From NCBI GenBank assembly GCA_029945375.1, contig CM057057.1, positions 1,736,001-1,800,000 on the forward strand: a stretch of 64,000 nucleotides of DNA, read 5' to 3'. Below are positions 24,680-36,400 of the stretch, piece after piece. Every line of letters starts with the position of its first letter. Position 1 is the first letter of the stretch. Under the pieces are notes generated by a model. The model did no database searches and was not told where the DNA came from. It was given only the letters and a program-made list of their open reading frames with translations. Source of the DNA: Agaricus subrufescens. Taxonomy: Eukaryota > Basidiomycota > Agaricomycetes > Agaricales > Agaricaceae. Made by a program: the position numbers and the translations under genes.

Positions 24680-27600
24680 ATGCCCAACCCCAAACCTCGC
24701 CGCTTTCTTACCCCGCCGCCCGGCACTCATATCATACTTCAACGCCCTCCAGGGACCAGAAAGAATGGCACTGCAGCGTTAACGACGCAACCAGAATCGG
24801 AACTGAAACCCTCACCTCAGAAGAAGAGACGCCTCGTAGTCTCCATGCGCGCCAGGCCAATGTCAAACCCGGAGGGATCCTCCAACCAGGCAGAGCCATC
24901 GACAGCTGTGTCAGACATGGCTGCAGTACAGCCATTAAGTCATTTTGAAGACGACCGAGGAGGACTTGCATTGGATCCGTTTGTCATTGAAAATGACGCA
25001 TTGATGGTCGATGCCTCGCCACTACCTGGTGACGAAACAAGCTCTATAGATACCTATGAGCTTTTTGCGGAAGCTGTGATGACCGAAGCGATCCCGTTTT
25101 TTCAACTCGCGCCCAGCCTTTATGTCGTGACAGGATGGGATTCTAGAGTAGGGAAAAGAACGGTGAGTGAAGGGTCGCAGCTACAGCTTTCACGGTATGA
25201 CTAACCGTGATAAAGCATTACTGGTATCATGTTCAAATACACCGAAACGAAGCAGGCGTTCTCGTACCCATCTGCTACTGTCCCTGCGCCAGAGACAGAG
25301 AAACATGCATCCATCAACGCTACCTGACTGAAGAAGAACCTTGCACTCCTTCAATAGTACCAGGTCCGCCTATACTTCCTGCTGACAACCCATGCTCACT
25401 AGAATACCAAGGCGACATTAACCCTGTCATTTTGTTCTGGAGAGATGCCGTAGAAGACGGCTGGTTGAATCTGTTTTCCGTCGGCCTCGAGGGGACACAT
25501 TCCATGGCGAAGAACAGAGTCGTCGTAACATATGTGGGTCCCGACACTGGGTTTGGGAAATGGCGATGTTCACGAGATGGAACAAACGGTTGTGCACATG
25601 TAACAAATTGCCAGGCTTATCTCGGGCAGCTTCTCACGGCGACCCATGGCATAAGCGATGACAGTATAGCTATAACAGGTGAGTCGACTCTAGTAATTAT
25701 TGTTTATCATCCGCTGAGTCCGTTCTTAGATCATGTTCGCAATCAGTCTGTGCCACTGGTCAAGGCGAGCCAGCATAATATCTCATACTTGCCCATAATG
25801 GTGTCCGATTGGGCACAGATTTCAACCGACCGAATGCTCTATGATGAGCCACCGCCAGTAGCAGATGTGCCCAACCCCATTGTGCTGACGACAAACTCGC
25901 GATGCAGCTGTGGCCATCCGTTTCATCAAGAAGCTGATATCATTGAAAAACCATGTACGGTGTACACCCTGCTGAGGCCCATTTCCACCTGCATCCAACT
26001 CCAAAAGTGCCCCAATTGCAAGACCATTCGTTATGCCAGTAAAACCATCGGGCCTGACTGTCGGGAATTGGGAATATTCAACTATAACAACAACCTCTTG
26101 TTCTCCCACGACCTGCTAGATGAATATACGTCTGCTTTCACCTCGTCCGAAACACCCTTTAGCGCGTGGATAAAGGTTGTCCTTAGACGATATTGTAAAT
26201 GGTCAAGGCCTGCCCAACCGTCATTTGTAGAAGAATCGGTCTTCAGAAAAGTTTGGTTTGGATACATTGACTTACTGGACCTCTCCGGTGACATGATATG
26301 CCCTCGATGTGGCCCGGTACCTGAGACGGTGATCTGGGATGGAATAACGTTAGGATATAGCAAGAAGCGAGTGCTGGATACGATTTACCCACCGACGTCA
26401 AAGCACCATGATGCCATTTCTCGAGACCAGCGATATCCCAAGAATCAGTGTTTTATTGATGATACTCGCTTGAGGAAAGTACTCTCGTCAGTTACAAGTG
26501 GACCACTCTCAGTAGGTGATGTATTATCCAATGTAAGTGTACCAATCTCAACCACGTCTGGGATTTTAACATATATGTAGGTACATATTGATTTGAAATC
26601 TGTTGACGCAACAATTCAAAAACTCCGTGAAATAGAAGAGGCTATCGAACTCACCAGCAAAAAATGTGGAGGTCTACTACCCTTGTTGATGAATTATTAT
26701 GACTCTTCACAACTTCGGGATAAAGGAGAGCCACCGGTAGAAGTTAGGAAGTTTTTCTCACAGGTATGTATTTTATAGCGTTAGCTTCCAAATATCTCAT
26801 GCTATTTTGGATGATAATAGATTTCGACAAATGAATCTTGTATGCAGGTCATCAACCGACCTGCGTTGAAGGCTCTAGAATCATTCCTCATGATGCCTTC
26901 TGATGAAACTGTGTCTAAACTGTCACTTATCCCATGTCTGTATCTTCTGGCCAGTCATCAATGGGCTCAAAACAAGAAATTCTCGCCCGAGTTGCTGACT
27001 GCCTTTGAATGGATTCAAAAAAGAGTAAACAAAGTCATTCAAAGTTCAGTCCCTCACAATACTCCTCCACTGATTGCTGCTGGGGCTACTGTGGATGGTG
27101 GTTGGAAAACAGTAAGTCTTGGCACTAACATTATAATAATTGTATTCTGACATATTTTATCAGAGTGGCTGCAAGTATAGCTTACCACAGATACGGCATC
27201 GACCACAATACTCAAACTTTCCAAGTGACATTTCAAAGGAGCCTAAAGAGCGTGGTGGTCTATGTAACAAGTATTATGGTGAATATGGTGAGAACAAGCT
27301 AACTGGGGGGATCATGGCTGCTTGGTGCACTCATAGCATCTGCTATGGCTTTCACTTTATCCCTGAAAGTGAGGGTCGTAATGATGTTTTTTCTGCTCTA
27401 GTTACACGGTGGCCTAAAGCTCCAAAGTATGTTATCTATGACTTTGCATGCCAACTAGCACCATATTGCCGTGCACGAGAACCCGAATTCTTTGCAGACA
27501 CCAGTTTTCTTATTGATGATTTCCACGCTCTTGGGCATACACGCTGTTCAACAGCATTTTTCCTTAAAACATATGTCCAAACACAGCCTATACTTGGTAG

Positions 27601-27754
27601 AATTAATTCCAGTGCAGCAGAATGTGGAAATGGTGGGTTAGCCAAAATTCGTAAATCTGTTCGGTACATGGGACAGGATAGAGCTATATTGTACACCTCT
27701 GTCTTTATCTCAATCTGGAATCGCCTCAAAATTTTGAGGATGCAACATATGTAA
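24680..27754 (+). CDS. KDZ-like cysteine-cluster transposase (CxC5/CxC6 type), about 937 aa, apparently intact
   Basis: Exons 24680-25162, 25216-25678, 25730-26532, 26581-26763, 26821-27111 and 27164-27754 join to 2814 nt without a stop. All introns are GT-AG and 48-57 nt long. The intron at 25679-25729 is optional by frame, but its donor is GTGAGT. The start MPNPKPRRFLTPPP is preferred over the upstream in-frame ATG. Features in order: a basic, disordered N terminus; a Cys cluster CYCPCARDRETCIH; the cluster CSRDGTNGCAHVTNC; CSCG...C and CPNC; CPRCGPVPETVIWDG, like the CxC5/CxC6 clusters; then a catalytic-type region with GGWKTSGCKY, YVIYDFACQLAPYC, FLIDDFHALGHTRCS and INSSAAECGN. These match a family reported with Kyakuja-Dileera-Zisupton transposons. 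Naming is from memory of the family. Aspartates in IYDFAC and IDDFHA are candidate metal ligands. Confidence 0.78.
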
Positions 27755-27810
27755 CTTTTAATAGAAAGTATTTACTTGAATGGACTACATGGTAATAGAT
27801 CTAAATGTAA

Positions 27811-29153
27811 CTAATATACCAAGTCATGAAATTTTGAAGACAATGTAGAAAACGTATTCAAAAGTGTTTGACGTCTTATTTTGTCATAGCACCATCCTAC
27901 TGTTCCACCTTGGCAGCTCAAATGTTGAGCTATCAAAGGTTGGTTCAAACCAACATAGTCTACAACATCAGTAGCAACTCCTTCTCCTACCTCAATTTCT
28001 AGGACAGGTATGTAGGCCAAGTGCTCATTGCTGAAAAAATGAATAGCACTTGCACCTGAAAATGGGTATCCCTGAACAACCATGGCTTGTATAGATGAAG
28101 TCGTCTGCTCAAGAAAGCTTTGGAATGCTGGGCATACATAAATGGGGGCATGTTCCCAGCCAGATGTGATCTCAGATAGCACAATCTTTGGAAAGACGGC
28201 AAGGTATTGGATGTTTGGTAGCTCCAGGCATCCAAGATACTTATATCCACTTGCATCGGACTGAATTCCAAGAGCTCTGATATTGTGTCATTACTTATAA
28301 ACATTGAGATGTAAAAGATACTAGCATACCTGAGCTGTGGTAAATATATTGGGCTGTCCAAATCATCAATTTGTAACCCAGCAGGGTGTTGATCCAAATT
28401 GAGTCGAATTGTTTCAGCAGAAGTTGAGGATTTGAAGAATGAGCGGAACTCAGCCAGAGTCCAGCAAACCTCGAGTGAAATATGACAAAGACGTGACCAT
28501 GGAAATAGATGAAGGGAGTTAAGGAAGCTGGGTTGGTCTGGTTTCTCGGAATGGGGTGCCGAAATCCATACCAACTTTGTGAGATTTGGTAATTGGCCAA
28601 AAGCAGTCAAAAGTTGATCGTTATATCGACGGCCAACATGAGATGATGCGCATATTTCTGTCAGTCCCACACGAGGGAGATCCAATCTGAGGAAGGCCTC
28701 TACCATCTCTTCTTCAAATGCCAAATCAATATGACACCACCTGTTAATTGATGGCAGTAACCCAGTCCAGATATGAAAAGCGTCGTCATACTGTGTGCCA
28801 TGTGGACCGTAAGGACCACTATAGAGATGAAGATGGAGGGGCCAGGGCTGGGATCGATCCTGCCATAACGCAAGGAGGTCGGAGCTCGGAGTAGTGGTGT
28901 TACTGTCAGATGGAGATCCCCATGCATCACCAATGGTAAATGACGTCCACAACTCCGGGGATAGGCCCATTAAGTCATGCCATCGACGAGACACACTATA
29001 CAGGATGGCCCGAGTTTTGTAGTGCTGATAGGTATAAGGGCTCCACTCATGGGGCTCCCAATGGAAGTTGATCGAGTCAGAAATAATACGAAGAAGCACT
29101 TCGTTTGGTAAGTCATCAATAGTGGCAGCTGATTGACGTTCGTGAGATTCCAT
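27811..29153 (-). CDS. F-box protein with leucine-rich body, 429 aa
   Basis: Two exons, 29153-28330 and 28276-27811, join across a 53-nt GT-AG intron to 1290 nt with no stop. The N terminus has an F-box (IDDLPNEVLLRIISDSINF at about residues 12-30, then YSVSRRWHDLMGLSPELWTS). This is followed by leucine-rich segments typical of large Agaricomycete F-box/LRR families (LPNLTKLVW, LPQLRALGIQSD). It is expected to act as an SCF ubiquitin-ligase substrate adaptor; the substrate is unknown. Its stop lies only 56 bp from the convergent stop of the KDZ-like gene, so the transcripts probably overlap at their 3' ends. Confidence 0.85.
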
Positions 29154-29339
29154 GCTACGAGATCAGATTGCACAGATATGAGCAAGATATAATGTCAACA
29201 TTAAATAAATGGACATGCTACCTTTGAATAGTTGATGTAGTGAGTGGACGTCGATAAGTGTAAGTAGTAAAAGAGAGGATGTGCTGATAGGGGTGCCGAT
29301 AAGAAAATTGGTACCTCCATCCAGCGCTTTATTTAGACC

Positions 29340-29850
29340 AAGTAACAGTATCACAGTACTCTCAATCGGAAGAGAGTACAATAGTACTCTTATTCCAGAG
29401 AGTATTATAGTACCCTCACTCTTTCAAGAGAGCGAGTACTATGGTACTCTCATCTTTTCGAGAGAGCGGGTTCTACAGTACTCTCAATTGCAAGGCTGTC
29501 AAGAGTATTATGATACTCCCCCTGTTCACAAAGTAAGAGTATCATAGTACTCTCTACTGCAAAAGAGTATTATAGTACTCCCTTCCTTCAACAAATTAAG
29601 AGTATTGTAATACTCTGAAGCTATAGAGAGTGTGGGCCGCAATCCCCCCTTTCTGTGATTGTCATAGATGGAGTACTATAATACTCTCTAGTCTGAGAGT
29701 CTCGATGTTATTCTGGACAGTATCATGATACCGTAGCCTTATATAATAGTGTATAAGGGCAGTGTGAGAATGAAATTCACGACCCTCTGTACGTGTTCAA
29801 AACGACCGGTCATGCGAGCCTCAGACGTTATTCGATCGTCACCTGCCCCG
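29340..29850 (-). repeat. Palindromic array (PAL), copy 2, with leader
   Basis: Inverse of the block at 15651-17070. The leader at about 29740-29850 is homologous to 15651-15760, and units at 29340-29740 carry AGAGTAYTRTRGTACTCT-type inverted repeats. It lies directly upstream of the F-box gene. Confidence 0.85.
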
Positions 29851-30015
29851 AAACTTGGCCCAAAGGGGCATTTCTAGTGTGGCATCCAGATAGTGTCTTC
29901 TCTTCAGATCATCGAAGTTAGTTGTTTCTGATTTGTTAGCTTGCCCTGAGTGCTGTACTTGCTAGTGCAAGAATATGGAGTGTCCAGAAAAACAAAAAAA
30001 ACAATTCCAAGCCCA
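29851..30015 (+). repeat. Fragment of dispersed repeat A (right part)
   Basis: From GAAACTTGGCCCAAAGGGGC to CCAAGCCCAATTGAG it matches 60223-60390. The left part of the repeat is replaced by the palindromic array. Confidence 0.8.
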
Positions 30016-30657
30016 ATTGAGGGGCTCGCAGAAAAGTGCAGGCATGCATGCGGGCCATATCCTGCATACAAGCCCACATTTTTTTCCAGATGATGGCACT
30101 TCCATGCCACCACCCCACATCCACACCACATGTTTAGTCTGACTGGACCATGTGGAGCTTGGTCATTACATGCCTTCAGGGGTTCCTCCTTCAAGAAAGG
30201 TATGGTTAGGCGGTTGTTTAACACATCCTGTTAAAGAGATGATAACCAAAGAACCTTTTTATTTGTAGTATAAATCTACCAGATCAAATATCACTTGATT
30301 CTTTGTTGCATTGAAGAGACAAATGCGGATGTCTGCTACTACCAAGATATAGAAAGGATAAAGAAAGGGGCCATTTCAATGGTAGGGAGAAACACGGACA
30401 GTAAACACGAAGTTGGCTTCTGCCCATATTTCTCCATAATATGAAGTTTTCCTTATGCTGCCCTTGAAAGATGGCATTTTTTGAGGGACTTTTGGGACAT
30501 GAATGCCACCTACAAATCGCAAATTGGTGTGAAATACACGAACAGTTGCATGTAGAGAATCTGAGCTGGAGCCGGGAGACCTAGAGGTGTGAAAACCACA
30601 CCTGCAGAGGGCCATAAGGGTTAAAACAGGACGAAAGAAGAGGGAGCTCACCTTATC
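30016..30657 (-). pseudogene. Unrecognised exon remnant downstream of the LINE insertion
   Basis: On minus, an AG-bounded open exon (about 30605-30376) reads GFHTSRSPGSSSDSLHATVR and VGGIHVPKVPQKMPSFKGSI before a stop at 30376. An intron-like segment GTGAGC...CTGCAG precedes it (about 30654-30605). The LINE poly(A) ends a few bases upstream of that donor. It appears to be the 3' end of a gene cut by the LINE; the family is not recognised. The rest of the interval shows nothing. Confidence 0.35.
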
Positions 30658-31314
30658 TTTTTTTTTTTTTTTTTTTAAACAATCATAATTTTATATACCG
30701 GGGCTCTAAGGCAGACCGGTCCTACATACACACCTGTACATAGAGTTAACTAAGCAGAAACAAAACCAATACACAAGAGGAAACATAACCTGAGACAACA
30801 TACTGCCTCACAGTGAAAATACAGTGTCCTCAAGTCACAAGTACCTAAGATTGCCTGACCAATAGCATAAGGAAGAGAAAGAAGAGGAGAAAGAATGACC
30901 ACCCCCAGACTAGTCCCATACCAAAATGAAAGCACTTGCCCAATCAGACCCATACACTGCCCCAGGCTGAGATCCACCACATCCATTTCACAGTTATCCT
31001 GCATATGGAGCCACTAAGGGAATATCATCCCCAGGACCTGAGGTTTTTCCCTCCATAAGTGTAAGTCATTCTAGACATAGAAGCCGGGTGGGGAATGCCC
31101 AGCTTGACCCATGCCATCAACAATACACCACCCCCAGTCCCAGGTCACCCGTCAAGACCCCAAACGAGAATCACTGGTCCACTTCCAAAGCTTCTCCCAG
31201 ACCCCCAAGACAGCCAGGCCCAAACAGACCCCCACTAACCTTGTGCCCACTCAGAAGGCAGGTCAAACAAGAACATCCACGCGTTATTTTGGATGAACTT
31301 GTGAAGAGAGCCAG
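30658..31314 (-). mobile_element. LINE, 3' part: end of ORF, 3' UTR and poly(A)
   Basis: The LINE ORF at 39844 continues here in the same frame beyond the Gypsy insertion: ...GVPQDPG then SLHKFIQNNAWMFLFDLPSE, with a stop at 31235-31237. A 3' UTR follows down to a run of 19 T (30658-30676), which is the poly(A) tail on minus. This part was separated from the rest of the LINE by the 8.5-kb LTR element. Confidence 0.88.
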
Positions 31315-31864
31315 TGTTATAGTGACCCCGGCCCGGTCCTAAGCTGGGGCGATATGTCACTACTGATAACACAGTTACTGATAGAGCGTATCAAAGGAGC
31401 CTTCTCGGTTGAATGGAGATTCAACTTCAAAGGTAATAATACTGAGACGATTATACAAGCAAGAGAGGGAGCTTAGCAATTAAGACTTATAGGTTCTAGA
31501 GCTTTAGATAAAGGCTTAGTATTAGTCTCCACCTAACCAAGTAGAAACATTGTTTCTACATGGTCGAGTTGAGGGGTTTATATACTACAGCGAGTATCTA
31601 CTTATGTAATACTAATAAGAGTCATATCTAGCTGTAACTAGTCATAATAGGTCGTATCAAGTCATAACTAATCATAATGAGTCGTATCAAGTCATATAAG
31701 TCCTCCAAGTCAGTATAAGTCAGAACAACTCATAACTGTGAGTTGGAAGATTCTTGACTTTGCTGACTAAGAAATATTACGTAAAAAAAGAGAAACAATA
31801 TTTGATACAATTACATCAGCAAGGGTAGGCATATTAGATAAGAAAAGAAATCAAAATCATAACA
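31315..31864 (-). repeat. 3' LTR of the Gypsy element
   Basis: 550 bp, TGTTAT...ATAACA. It differs from the other LTR by eight transitions and no indels. Confidence 0.97.
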
Positions 31865-31876
31865 TTATCCCTTTCG
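31865..31876 (-). other. Polypurine tract
   Basis: The minus-strand sequence CGAAAGGGATAA abuts the 3' LTR, the expected plus-strand DNA primer position. Confidence 0.7.
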
Positions 31877-31900
31877 TAAACTAGATGTCCACATCTAAAT

Positions 31901-33403
31901 TTACAAATCGAGATTACCTTTCTCATTGATATTGTACTCAGCTACTTCGTCATGTTGGAAGTCTTGTGATTCCTCATATTCGTCGTCTCCTGAGTACTGT
32001 TCACAACTATGCTTCTTCCTCAGATGTTCTGCTACTAAAATTCCACACTCGTCACACTTGTATACTTTCTGACTTCCCCATTTCCATCCAGGTTTCGAAA
32101 TCGAAGTGAACCCTTTCATCTTGGTCTGACTATTTCCCACAGAAGGTAGGCTGCGATTCTCCAAAGATAGTCCCGATGCATCTCTTGGAGATTCGATAAG
32201 ACTGTGGCGGTGATGGGAAGATGGGTTTGTATGGATGCTGGATTTTCTATCAAGGGTGGTTGATAGTTGTCCATATTTAGGGTCGGAGTGCTCGGTCCTG
32301 GTGTTGGGCTTAGGGTGGAAGACTGGCTTATAGGTTGGCCCAAGCTTTGTGGTGGTGACGTGAGTCTGAGATGTTCCGGAGGAGGAGTTGGTGAGGGAAT
32401 CCATGGTGGACTGTTGTAGTTTCCCTGGTTGTAATATGCCTCCCAATCGATGATTGGAGTTGGAGGTGTTGATAGGCTGTAATAAGTAGGTGGGGGTGTC
32501 AGTGATTGAGATGGTGCCATCCATTTGGCTAGCACGCCAGAAGGCCGGATTGATTCGTTTACTGGTGAGGGAGGAGTGGACCATTGCCAAGGCATCTGGG
32601 GACATATCCCAGCGTTCAATTCCCTTATTAGGGTTTTGATCACAATACTTGGCGAAGTGTCCAGGTTGGGAAGCTCTGCAGTAGTGGCAGAAATATCCTT
32701 GGCAATTCATCGTGCTATGACCCAATCTATTACAGAGCTGGCATTGTATGTGTCGACTTCCAGCCATACTCTGATTTCCATAGGGAGTTGAAGAAGCTCC
32801 TTGATCATTTCGATGAGGATTAGAAGTTGGGGTGTGGGAAGTTGGGAGTACCATGTTTGTAGATGATTCTTGTTGATGAGAAGCCGATTGAGGGTGTTCA
32901 GATTGATATCGGGGGGTGTGTGAAGGAGTCTGTTGGTGTCGGTCTGTAATTTGTTTACCGATGTACGTAGATGTGTGAATGAGGTTCCCAATTTCCTCTT
33001 TGATCCTCCTGACAGCAGTGTCAGAATAGGGCCCTTTTGGCAGATGTGCTTTAAGAGTAGCCATTCAGGTTTCCGTTTTTGCAAGGGCCCAAATGTAAGA
33101 ACGTCTTGCAGAAATGAGTGTGCTAAAAGCAGTCCCAACGTTGAGGACAGCTTCAGTGATGTTAGGAACGCGGCCGTAACTGGACAGAATGTCGGGGGTT
33201 GTGGTTCCAGATGAGAAGAGAAATCGAATGGTTTCACTCTCTTCAGAGGATAATTGAATTTGGTGGTGATCAGTCTTATCCTGGACTGATATGGAAGGGG
33301 GTGTGATGTCCTGGTGGACGCTCTGGGTTTCAGAGTGTGAATCCTTGGCATTTATGACAGGGGATGTAGAGTTTGAGGTGGTTGAGTTAGTTGAGTTGGT
33401 CAT
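31901..33403 (-). CDS. Gypsy ORF3: zinc-knuckle protein downstream of pol (about 500 codons, one in-frame TGA)
   Basis: The ATG at 33403 overlaps the pol stop codon (ATGA), which suggests termination-reinitiation. The frame runs 112 codons to a TGA at 33065-33067 and continues in the same frame for 387 codons (ATG at 33064) to 31901. The N-terminal part is helical (IRFLFSSGTTTPDILSS, ALAKTET). The middle is Gln/His/Ser-rich, with two zinc knuckles in tandem, CQLCNRLGHSTMNC and CHYCRASQPGHFAKYC. Near the C terminus is another Cys/His finger, CDECGILVAEHLRKKHSC, followed by an acidic tail. It resembles a second nucleocapsid rather than an envelope protein: I see no signal peptide or transmembrane helix. 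The TGA is probably a decayed CGA. Function is unknown; RNA or DNA binding is inferred. Confidence 0.72.
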
Positions 33404-36400
33404 TGACCGATGTCTGTTGCTGGTAAGTTTCTGATCCTTTTATACTTTTCAAGTGCCTCTTTTGCATTTTCCAAGTCATTTTCAATTTCCCAAGAATCCT
33501 CAGTTGGACCATAGCCTTTCCATCTGACTAGGTATTCTGTAGTCATTCTGAGTCGATTGTTGACTCCACGCTTTCTTCTGACTTGATGATTAATAATAGC
33601 TTCTACTTCATATTCTTCTTCTCCTGACACTAGTATTGGTGGCGGTTCTAGATTATGTTTCCCATAAATGTCATTCTCTGTGACTGGTGTTAGCAATGAC
33701 ACATGAAATCTGTTATGAATTTTCCATCTGTCTGGGAGTTTTAATTCATAGACTATGGGAGAGATCTTTCTTGTTATGGTGAAGGGACCTTCTCGTCGTT
33801 GGTTGAGTTTCTTTGACTCATATGGCATGGGTAGATTTCGATTATCTAGCCATACTTTGTCTCCTTCTTTGAATGGATTCCACGGTTTATTTTTGCGGTT
33901 ACTCATAATGAGTCGTGCGCGTTCATGTGCTTCCAATGCTGCTTGTCGAGTCTGTTCTAAGAATAGTGTCTTTTCTTCAATTGTTGGTGAGTTTGACTCT
34001 TCGTGAGATATGAATGCTTTAGGGTTGTATCCCATGATTAATTCATAGGGTGTGTGTGTTCTTCCTGAATGTGGTTTAGTGTTGTGTACGAATTCTATCA
34101 TAGATAAGGCTCTTTTCCAGTTGTTTGGATTTTTATAAGTGTAAACTGCGAGATAGAATTCGATTTCTTGATTGTACCGTTCTGTCGTTCCATCTGTTTG
34201 TGGATGATATGCTGTTGAGAATGCTGGTGCTATATTTAGCTTTTCATAAAGTTTCTGCATAGATTTGGCTGCAAAACGAGGGTCTCTGTCTGAAATAATC
34301 TTTTGGGGGGTGCCGTATTTAGAAAATACTTTTTCGATAAGAATTTCAGCTATATCATCAGCTGTAGCTGTTTTTCGAGTAGCTGTAAGGATTATCCCTT
34401 TCGTAAGTCCATGGTCCACTATGGACAATATTGAATCATATGATCCGTCTGGTGGTAGATCCGTGATGAGATCCATGGATATTTGTGTAAAGGGTTTAGT
34501 TGATCCTGGTCCCGAAATAGGTTGCATGGGTGGTTTGGTAGGATGTCGGTTAATTTTGTACTGTTGACAAACGGGGCAACCTTTGACATAGTTTTGGACG
34601 TAAGTTCCCATTCCTGGCCAGTATACTTCTTTAGTGAGTTTTCTCAAGGTTTCTGTTATTCCTGGGTGTCCTGATGACTCATGGTCATGTGCATTTATTA
34701 AGATTTGCTTCTTGATTGTCGGGTTGTCTGGAATAACTATTCTTCCTTGGTATTTGTAGAAATTGTCTTCCTCGTTTTCAGTATATCTGTCAGATAATGT
34801 GACTAGAGATTTGTCATTGTTAATTTGAGTCATTAATTCTTCTGTCAAGAAGTTAATGAAATTTTCGGGAGGTAAAGCGGTGACGTTTTCGTTGTCTTTC
34901 CCTTCTGGGACTAGGTCTGGTCTTCTGCTGAGTGCATCGGCTAATTTATTTTTGGTTCCTGCTAAGTGTTTTATGACATAGTTGAATCGAGTCATGTATA
35001 ATGTCCATCGGGCTTGGCGGCGATTCAATTGTTGTGGTTCTCTCCATCTAGTAAGATTTTCGTGATCTGACCAAATGGTGACTGGGTGATTTGATCCTTC
35101 TAAGTAGTGTCTCCATTCCTTTAGTGCTCTGATGATTGCTAGGAATTCCTGGTCTGAAACATGATAGTTTCTTTCAGCTGCGTTTAATGCTTGGCTGAAA
35201 TAGGCCACTGGATGTTTATCTCCATTGGTGTCCCTTTGGAGTAGTACTGCTCCGGTTGCGTATGCTGATGAATCACATTCGATCTCGAATGGTTTATTTT
35301 GATCAGCTATTTGGAGTATTGGTCGTTCAAGGAATTGTAATTTCAGGTTTTCAAATGCTGCTTGTGCGTTTGAATTCCATTCGAATTTTGTGGTTTTCTT
35401 GGTTAATTGGTATAGGGGTTGTGCAATATGAGCATAATTCTTGATGAATTTGCGATAAAAGTTGCAGAATCCTAAGAATTGTCTGACATTCTTGACTGTT
35501 TTTGGAGTAGGCCAGTCAGAAATTCCATTGAGTTTGGTTGATTCCATCTCGATGGAGTCATGAGTAATGACAACTCCGAGATATTCTAGTCGATCTTTCT
35601 CGAATTCGCATTTTTCTGTCTTTAGATAGAGTTTGTTTCTTTGGAGTATTTTTAGAACTAGTAGAGTCAATTCATGTAATCGTTGTTTTGAATCAGCATG
35701 AATCAGTATGTCGTCCATGTAGATTATGACTCCTCCTGAGTCAATGAGGTCCTTATATATGGAGTTCATCATGGACTGGAATGTTGCTGGTGAATTAGTC
35801 ATTCCAAAGAACATAACTGTGGGCTCATAGAACCCTTGCGGTGTTCTGAAGGCAGCTTTCCATTCGTCTCCTTGGCGTATTCTCACGTTGTTGTATCCAA
35901 GCCTGACGTCTAGCTTGGTGAAATATTTTGATCCTTTTAATTTGTTCATTATGCTCGAAATGTTAGGAATTGGGTAAGCATTCTTGATAGTGTTTTGATT
36001 TAGATATCGGTAATCTTGGCATGGGCGTAAGTCTCCACTCTTCTTTCCTACAAAGAAGAATGATGATGCCATTGGCGATTCTGAAGGGCGGATATATCCC
36101 TTTCGTAGGTTTTCTTCTATAAACTTGCCCAATTCTTTCTCTTCTTTAGGTGTTAGAGCATATATCGGCATGCGTTTTGGTTTAAATTCCGGTATGAGAT
36201 CAATTTTATGATCCCATTCTTGTCGTGGGGGTAATCTTTCTGATTTTTGTTTGTCAAATACTTTGAGAAATCTATGATATCTTCTAGGTACGACTTTGAG
36301 TGGGTCGGATTCCTTTTTAAAATTAGCATTCTTTGCTAATTGTTGTGATGCATTTGTTTTGTAGTTGATCTCTTGGTAGATTTTATTTATAGAATTGATT

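Noticed and set aside
24256..27754. TET/JBP dioxygenase near the KDZ-like gene
   Set aside because: No HxD...H iron-binding core found in either flanking gene.
30750..31004. 84-codon minus-strand frame
   Set aside because: Lies in the LINE 3' UTR between the ORF stop at 31235 and the poly(A).
31901..33403. Envelope gene in the Gypsy element
   Set aside because: No signal peptide, furin-like site or transmembrane segment; the Cys/His pattern is that of zinc knuckles.
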